Assembly (NCBI GenBank): GCA_002372735.1
Contig: DFIE01000006.1
Span: forward strand, 1-8,661
Direction of reading: 5' to 3'
Origin: Clostridiales bacterium UBA3705
Lineage (GTDB): Bacteria > Bacillota_A > Clostridia > Oscillospirales > Oscillospiraceae
DNA: 8,661 bases
Under the pieces are notes generated by a model, which did not search any database, was not told the origin of the DNA, and saw only the letters and a list, made by a program, of their open reading frames with translations. Position numbers and translations under genes: made by a program. Positions 4,988 through 8,661 of the stretch are shown here, piece by piece; within the stretch, counting starts at the first letter, position 1, and each line of letters opens with the position of its first letter.

Positions 4988-6709
4988 ATGTTGGAAATCA
5001 AGCAATTCCCTCAGGATATGTCTGCCCTGGAAATTGACCGCAGCGATCTGCGGAAATGTCTGACCCAGGGCCTGTATGAAGAAACCGTCAACCTCAACGG
5101 GAAGAACCGCCGCTTTCTGACCTGGCTCTGTCCCGGCCTTCACTCCGCCCGCCCCTCCCTCATTCTGGCGCCCGACAGCCGGGTCCCGGTGGAGGAGCAG
5201 CTGGAGAACGGCTTCTGGCTCCGCTTTGCCCAAGAGCGGGAAATCTCCCTCCACGTCCTGGCCCCCGAAGACGGGGGCTGGGACCCGGAGGGCGGCGACG
5301 CGGATTATATGAACAAGGTCTTTTTGGAGATCATGTCCCGGAAGCACTACGTGCTGATCCCCGACAACGCCTATGCTCTGGGCCTGGGGGACGGCGCCGC
5401 CGTGGCCCAGCAGGCGGTTATGAAAATGAGCAGCGAGTATTCCGGCCTGGCCACCTTCGGCGACCTGCCGGAGGCGGTGAAATCCGGCTTTGAGGCCAGC
5501 TTTGGTGCTGTGGAGACCGGCAAAACGGAGCTCACCGTCAACGCCGCCAAGGCCCCGGTCCCCGTCTGGATGGGATGGAGCGCCAACACCGGCGCCAACG
5601 CCGCCGTGGCGGAGTACTGGAAGCAGCAGAACGCCGTGGACCCGGAGCCCTTCTCCAACGGCCTGGCGGACGAGATCTATTTCCCCCAACAGCTGGCAAG
5701 GACCTCCCAGCTCAACGAGGAGCAGTGCGCCCAGGTGCGGATCACCAACGGGTTTGCCGGCGCGCCGGACGAGGGGCTGCTGGCGGCGGTTTGGGACTTC
5801 CTCAACAGCGCCTGCCGCCATCGGGGCTTCGGCGGCAAGTTCCTCCGCCGCCGCATTGGACCCAGGGAATACGGCATGGAGCAGCGCAGCCTGGTCCACA
5901 AGGGCTTCACCCGGATCTGGTATGAGTACGTGCCTGCCGCGGTCCGCAGCAGCGGAGAAGCGGCGCCTCTGGTGGTGAACATGCATGGCCGGGGCGGCAG
6001 CGCCGACACCTTTGTGGACCTGTCCGCCATGAGCCGTGTGGCGGAGGAGCGGGGCTTCATCGTGATCTTCCCCGAAGCCGCCGTGTATCAGCAGCGGCCC
6101 GGCGGCCTGCGGAACATCCTCCTCTGGAACGGCAGCTACAAGGGAGAGGACCTGGACGACGTGGGCTTTGTGCTGAAGGCGATTGCCGACGTGCGGAGCC
6201 GCTACGCCATTGATCCCACCCGGATCTATGCCTGCGGCCAGTCCAGCGGCGGCATGATGACCTCCGCCCTGGCCCAAAAGGCTCCGGAGCTTTTCGCGGC
6301 AGTCTCTCCCTGGTCTGCCATCGTGGATCCGGAGCATGAGCTGGTGCTGCCGGAGCGGATTGACCCCGCCGTGCCCTATCTCTTCCTCTTTGGAGAGAAG
6401 GACTGGCTGGTGGTGAACCGGGAGAAGGGCCGCCTGCCCTACCATGCCGACCCGGATATTGCCAGCTTCCTGGAAAATCTCATGAAGATTTACCGGCTGG
6501 ATCCCAATCCGCACTGCTATACCTGCGGCGAGATTCACTACTATGTTTACCCCAACGCGCAGGGCGTCCCCATGCTGACTGTGGGCACGGTGCGGGATAT
6601 GTCCCACGCCAACTATCCCCGGGAGAGCTGGATCGCCTACGATGAGTTCATGGCGAAATTCACAAAAAAGAACGGAACCCTTTACTACATGGGTACCCCT
6701 GTTGTATAA
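4988..6709 (+). CDS. two-domain alpha/beta-hydrolase, PHB-depolymerase-type esterase with inactive N-terminal domain
   Basis: The start is chosen at the ATG at 4988 because AAGGAGGA lies seven bases upstream; an in-frame ATG at 4967 lacks such a site. The product is 573 residues with no signal peptide or membrane segment, hence cytoplasmic. Residues about 295-573 form the catalytic domain of the Esterase_PHB/feruloyl-esterase type. The features are NMHGRGG (oxyanion, His333-Gly334), ACGQSSGGMM with nucleophile Ser419 in GQSSG, FGEKDWLVV with Asp472, and MSHANYPRESW with His540. Residues about 30-240 look like a second, diverged hydrolase domain: LILAPDSRV, then YVLIPDNAYALGLGDGAAVA, where the GxSxG motif reads GLGDG with Gly134 in place of serine, and VPVWMGWSANTGANAAVAEYW. 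It lies between a permease and a UxaA-type dehydratase, suggesting intracellular hydrolysis of an imported ester. The substrate is unknown. A CYTC motif lies at 510-513. Confidence 0.85.
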   Translation: MLEIKQFPQDMSALEIDRSDLRKCLTQGLYEETVNLNGKNRRFLTWLCPGLHSARPSLILAPDSRVPVEEQLENGFWLRFAQEREISLHVLAPEDGGWDPEGGDADYMNKVFLEIMSRKHYVLIPDNAYALGLGDGAAVAQQAVMKMSSEYSGLATFGDLPEAVKSGFEASFGAVETGKTELTVNAAKAPVPVWMGWSANTGANAAVAEYWKQQNAVDPEPFSNGLADEIYFPQQLARTSQLNEEQCAQVRITNGFAGAPDEGLLAAVWDFLNSACRHRGFGGKFLRRRIGPREYGMEQRSLVHKGFTRIWYEYVPAAVRSSGEAAPLVVNMHGRGGSADTFVDLSAMSRVAEERGFIVIFPEAAVYQQRPGGLRNILLWNGSYKGEDLDDVGFVLKAIADVRSRYAIDPTRIYACGQSSGGMMTSALAQKAPELFAAVSPWSAIVDPEHELVLPERIDPAVPYLFLFGEKDWLVVNREKGRLPYHADPDIASFLENLMKIYRLDPNPHCYTCGEIHYYVYPNAQGVPMLTVGTVRDMSHANYPRESWIAYDEFMAKFTKKNGTLYYMGTPVV

Positions 6710-6710
6710 T
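6681..6710 (+). promoter_or_regulatory. possible internal promoter before the dehydratase gene
   Basis: A perfect TATAAT (6705-6710) overlaps the esterase stop codon, with TTTACT (6681-6686) 18 bases upstream. It could give extra transcription of the dehydratase and malic enzyme independent of the permease. The TATAAT arises partly from the coding sequence GTT-GTA-TAA, so chance is a real alternative. Confidence 0.3.
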
Positions 6711-6736
6711 GTGTGCAGTATAAATCAGGAGGCATC

Positions 6737-8239
6737 ATGGAAATTAACGCGTTATTGATTGATTTGACCGACAATGTGGTTACCTGTGTCAAGGAGGTCC
6801 CGGCCGGAAGCGCTGTGATCTACCGCCGGGGGGAGACACTGGAGACGCTGACCGCCCTGGAGACCATCCCCTACTGCCATAAGGTGGCCCTGGAGGATCT
6901 GGCGGAAGGCGCGGACGTCATCAAATACGGCGAGCTCATCGGCAGAACCACCAAGCCCATCCAAAAGGGCGGTCTGGTGAACCACGAGAATATTTACTCC
7001 GTCCCCCGGGACTATGACAGCGAGCTGGTGGAGGAAAGCGACGAGGAGCCCCTGGAAACCCTGCAGACTGAAAGCGGCTTGAAATTTTGGGGCTATCGCC
7101 GGGCGGAGGGCCGTCCGGGCATCCGCAACCACGTGCTGATTCTTCCCACCTGCGCCTGCGGCAGCGAGAGCTCCCGCATCGTGGCCTCTCAGGTCCGTGG
7201 CGCGGTGAACATCGTCTTCAACACCGGATGCTCCGATGTGGCGGCCAACACCGAGATGAGCCAGAAGGTGCTGACGGGCTTTGCCTGCAACCCCAACGTC
7301 TACGGCGTGGTCATCATCGGCCTGGGCTGCGAGACCGTGGGCCACGACAAGCTGAAGGCCAAGATTCAGAGCATGACCTCCAAGCCCGTGGTCAGCTTCG
7401 GCATCCAGGACGAGGGCGGCACCCTCAAGACCATCGAGAAGGCGGTCCGGGCCGCCCGTGACATGGCCGCCCAGGCCGGCATGCAGCAGAAGGAGCTATT
7501 CGACATCACGGAGCTCTTCATGGGCATCGAGTGCGGCGGCTCCGACGCCACCTCCGGCATCGCCTCCAACCCCGCCGTGGGCAATCTGTCCGACCGGCTG
7601 GTGGACCTGGGTGCCACTGCCATGATGAGCGAGTCCATCGAGTGGATCGGCGGCGAGCACGTGGTGGCCAAGCGGGCCGCCACCCCCAAGATCCACAATC
7701 AGATTATTGAGGTCTGTCGGGCCTATGAGGAGCATCTGAATGCTGCCGGTCAGGACTGCCGCGCCGGTCAGCCCACCCCGGGCAACAAGGCGGGCGGCCT
7801 TTCCACCCTGGACGAAAAGAGTCTGGGCTGCATTCGCAAGGGCGGCACCCGTCCCATCGTGGAGGTGCTGGAGCAGGCTCAGCGGCCCACCAAGCGGGGC
7901 GCCCTGGTGATGGACACCGCCGGGTACGATATTTCCTCCGTCACCTCCATGGTGGCCGGAGGCTGCCAGGTGGTCATCTTCACCACCGGCCGGGGCACAC
8001 CCACCGGCAACGCCATTGTCCCGGTGCTGAAGGTCACGGCCAATGCCGTTACCTATCAGAAGATGGAGGACAACATGGATGTGGACCTGTCTGCCATCCT
8101 CCGGGGCGAGAAGAGCTATCAGCAGATGGGCGAGGAGCTGCTGCATACCATTCTGGAAATCTGCAACGGCCGCCTCACCAAGGCCGAGGCCTACGGCTTC
8201 TCCGACATCGCCGTGGACCATGTGTGCCGTTACGTGTAA
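6737..8239 (+). CDS. UxaA/GarD-family hydro-lyase (altronate or galactarate dehydratase-like)
   Basis: This 500-residue protein is chosen to start at the ATG at 6737 after AGGAGG (6727-6732; spacing only four bases). A GTG at 6713 would add eight residues but lacks a site. Residues about 1-92 are a SAF domain with PYCHKVALEDLAEGADVIKY and GLVNHENI, as in UxaA. Residues about 117-500 are the catalytic region, with EGRPGIRNHVLILPTCACGS (124-143), FNTGCSDVAA (161-170), IIGLGCETVGHD (193-204), GIECGGSDATSGIASNPAVG (263-282) and a late TTGRGTPTGN (416-425). The family removes water (or, in sulfolactate lyases, sulfite) from sugar acids and hydroxy-acids, often using iron. The length matches a fused single-chain UxaA. 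It lies 27 bases after the esterase and 24 before a malic enzyme, so it may act on a C4 acid rather than a hexonate, but this is inference. Confidence 0.9.
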   Translation: MEINALLIDLTDNVVTCVKEVPAGSAVIYRRGETLETLTALETIPYCHKVALEDLAEGADVIKYGELIGRTTKPIQKGGLVNHENIYSVPRDYDSELVEESDEEPLETLQTESGLKFWGYRRAEGRPGIRNHVLILPTCACGSESSRIVASQVRGAVNIVFNTGCSDVAANTEMSQKVLTGFACNPNVYGVVIIGLGCETVGHDKLKAKIQSMTSKPVVSFGIQDEGGTLKTIEKAVRAARDMAAQAGMQQKELFDITELFMGIECGGSDATSGIASNPAVGNLSDRLVDLGATAMMSESIEWIGGEHVVAKRAATPKIHNQIIEVCRAYEEHLNAAGQDCRAGQPTPGNKAGGLSTLDEKSLGCIRKGGTRPIVEVLEQAQRPTKRGALVMDTAGYDISSVTSMVAGGCQVVIFTTGRGTPTGNAIVPVLKVTANAVTYQKMEDNMDVDLSAILRGEKSYQQMGEELLHTILEICNGRLTKAEAYGFSDIAVDHVCRYV

Positions 8240-8263
8240 CGAAAATAATTGGAGGGCGTGACG

Positions 8264-8661
8264 ATGAACTACGCGGAAGAGTCCCTGCGGCTGCATGCAC
8301 AGTGGGGCGGCAAGATTGAAGTGATCTCCAAGGTCCCCGTGGCCACCAAGGAGGACCTGGCCCTGGCCTATACCCCGGGGGTGGCCCAGCCCTGCCTGGA
8401 GATCCAGAAAGACTACGAAAAGAGCTTCACCCTGACCCGGCGGCACAACTTAGTCGCTGTGGTCACCGATGGCACCGCCGTCCTGGGCTTGGGAGACATC
8501 GGCCCAGAGGCGGGCATGCCCGTCATGGAGGGCAAGTGCGCCCTGTTCAAGGCCTTCGGCGACGTGGACGCCTTCCCCATCTGCGTCCGCAGCAAGGACG
8601 TGGACGAGATTGTGCGCACCATCTATCTGATCTCCGGCAGCTTCGGCGGCATCAACCTGGA
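8264..8661 (+). CDS. malic enzyme, NAD(P)-dependent, oxaloacetate-decarboxylating (partial, 5' part)
   Basis: The ATG at 8264 follows GGAGGG (8251-8256) at seven bases. The frame is open to the window end, giving 132 residues plus part of a codon of an enzyme that usually exceeds 380 residues. The family signatures are unmistakable: AYTPGVAQPCLEI (35-47, with the catalytic Tyr36), VAVVTDGTAVLGLGDIGPEA (64-83), MPVMEGKCALFKAFGDVDAF (85-104, with Lys91) and SFGGINL at the right edge. It converts malate to pyruvate and CO2 with NAD(P)+, and some members also decarboxylate oxaloacetate. It is cytoplasmic. It lies 24 bases after the dehydratase and so is the last visible gene of the operon. It would convert a C4 product of the upstream steps into pyruvate. 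The rest of the gene and any further operon genes are outside the window. Confidence 0.95.
   Translation, partial: MNYAEESLRLHAQWGGKIEVISKVPVATKEDLALAYTPGVAQPCLEIQKDYEKSFTLTRRHNLVAVVTDGTAVLGLGDIGPEAGMPVMEGKCALFKAFGDVDAFPICVRSKDVDEIVRTIYLISGSFGGINL

Noticed and set aside
3601..5001. Long minus-strand open frame (466 codons) opposite the permease gene
   Set aside because: The translation is His/Gly/Asp-rich and low-complexity, has no ribosome binding site and is antisense to a clear membrane protein. It is a shadow of GC-biased codons.
4925..6607. Long minus-strand open frame (560 codons) opposite the esterase
   Set aside because: The plus strand has a recognisable catalytic triad and a good ribosome binding site. 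The antisense frame shows no domain and is a codon-bias shadow.
7496..8446. Minus-strand open frame opposite the dehydratase and malic enzyme
   Set aside because: It spans two genuine plus-strand genes and their gap, and its composition is His/Gly-rich without a domain.
1..8661. CRISPR arrays, tRNA or rRNA genes, insertion-sequence ends
   Set aside because: No regularly spaced repeats, cloverleaf, ribosomal RNA-like segment or transposase was seen on either strand.

Overview
The window reads as ordinary bacterial chromosome from a GC-rich anaerobic Firmicute, most likely a gut Clostridium relative of the Oscillospirales type. This is inferred from the strong AGGAGG-type ribosome binding sites, short operon gaps, G/C-ending codons and the gene families (ferredoxin-type 4Fe-4S protein beside a CRP-like regulator, SLC13 permease, UxaA-type dehydratase, malic enzyme). 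No species can be named from the sequence alone.

Left part (1-2090). A minus-strand operon holds a 4Fe-4S ferredoxin-like protein (455-1183) and a small unknown protein (from 441). The small gene's reading frame runs into a frame-disrupted, lower-GC tract that leaves the window at base 1. Divergent to this operon is a CRP/FNR-family regulator (1313-1987, plus strand). The 129-base gap between them contains a perfect 16-base palindrome, TGTATCTGCAGATACA (1241-1256). It lies almost equidistant from a TATAAT box on each strand, at the position expected for CRP-type activation of both promoters. The regulator ends before a strong bidirectional terminator (2051-2086), which it shares with the converging operon.

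Middle (2103-3663). A minus-strand pair encodes a LysR-family regulator (2557-3534) and a DUF3237 protein (2103-2537). It is transcribed away from the plus-strand operon. The AT-rich divergent gap (3535-3663) carries a good minus-strand promoter overlapped by an inverted repeat that could be the LysR operator.

Right part (3664-8661, continuing beyond the window). A plus-strand operon encodes an SLC13/DASS-like permease, a 573-residue esterase of the PHB-depolymerase/feruloyl-esterase fold type with a second, apparently dead hydrolase-like domain at its N terminus, a full-length UxaA/GarD-type hydro-lyase, and the start of a malic enzyme. Together these suggest a LysR-controlled catabolic route: an anionic, possibly esterified organic acid is imported, hydrolysed in the cytoplasm by the signal-peptide-less esterase, dehydrated, and fed through a C4-acid/pyruvate step. 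The substrate is not determined by the sequence. A C4 hydroxy-acid such as tartrate or malate, or an ester of one, is only a working hypothesis. This operon is the best candidate in the window for an undescribed system.
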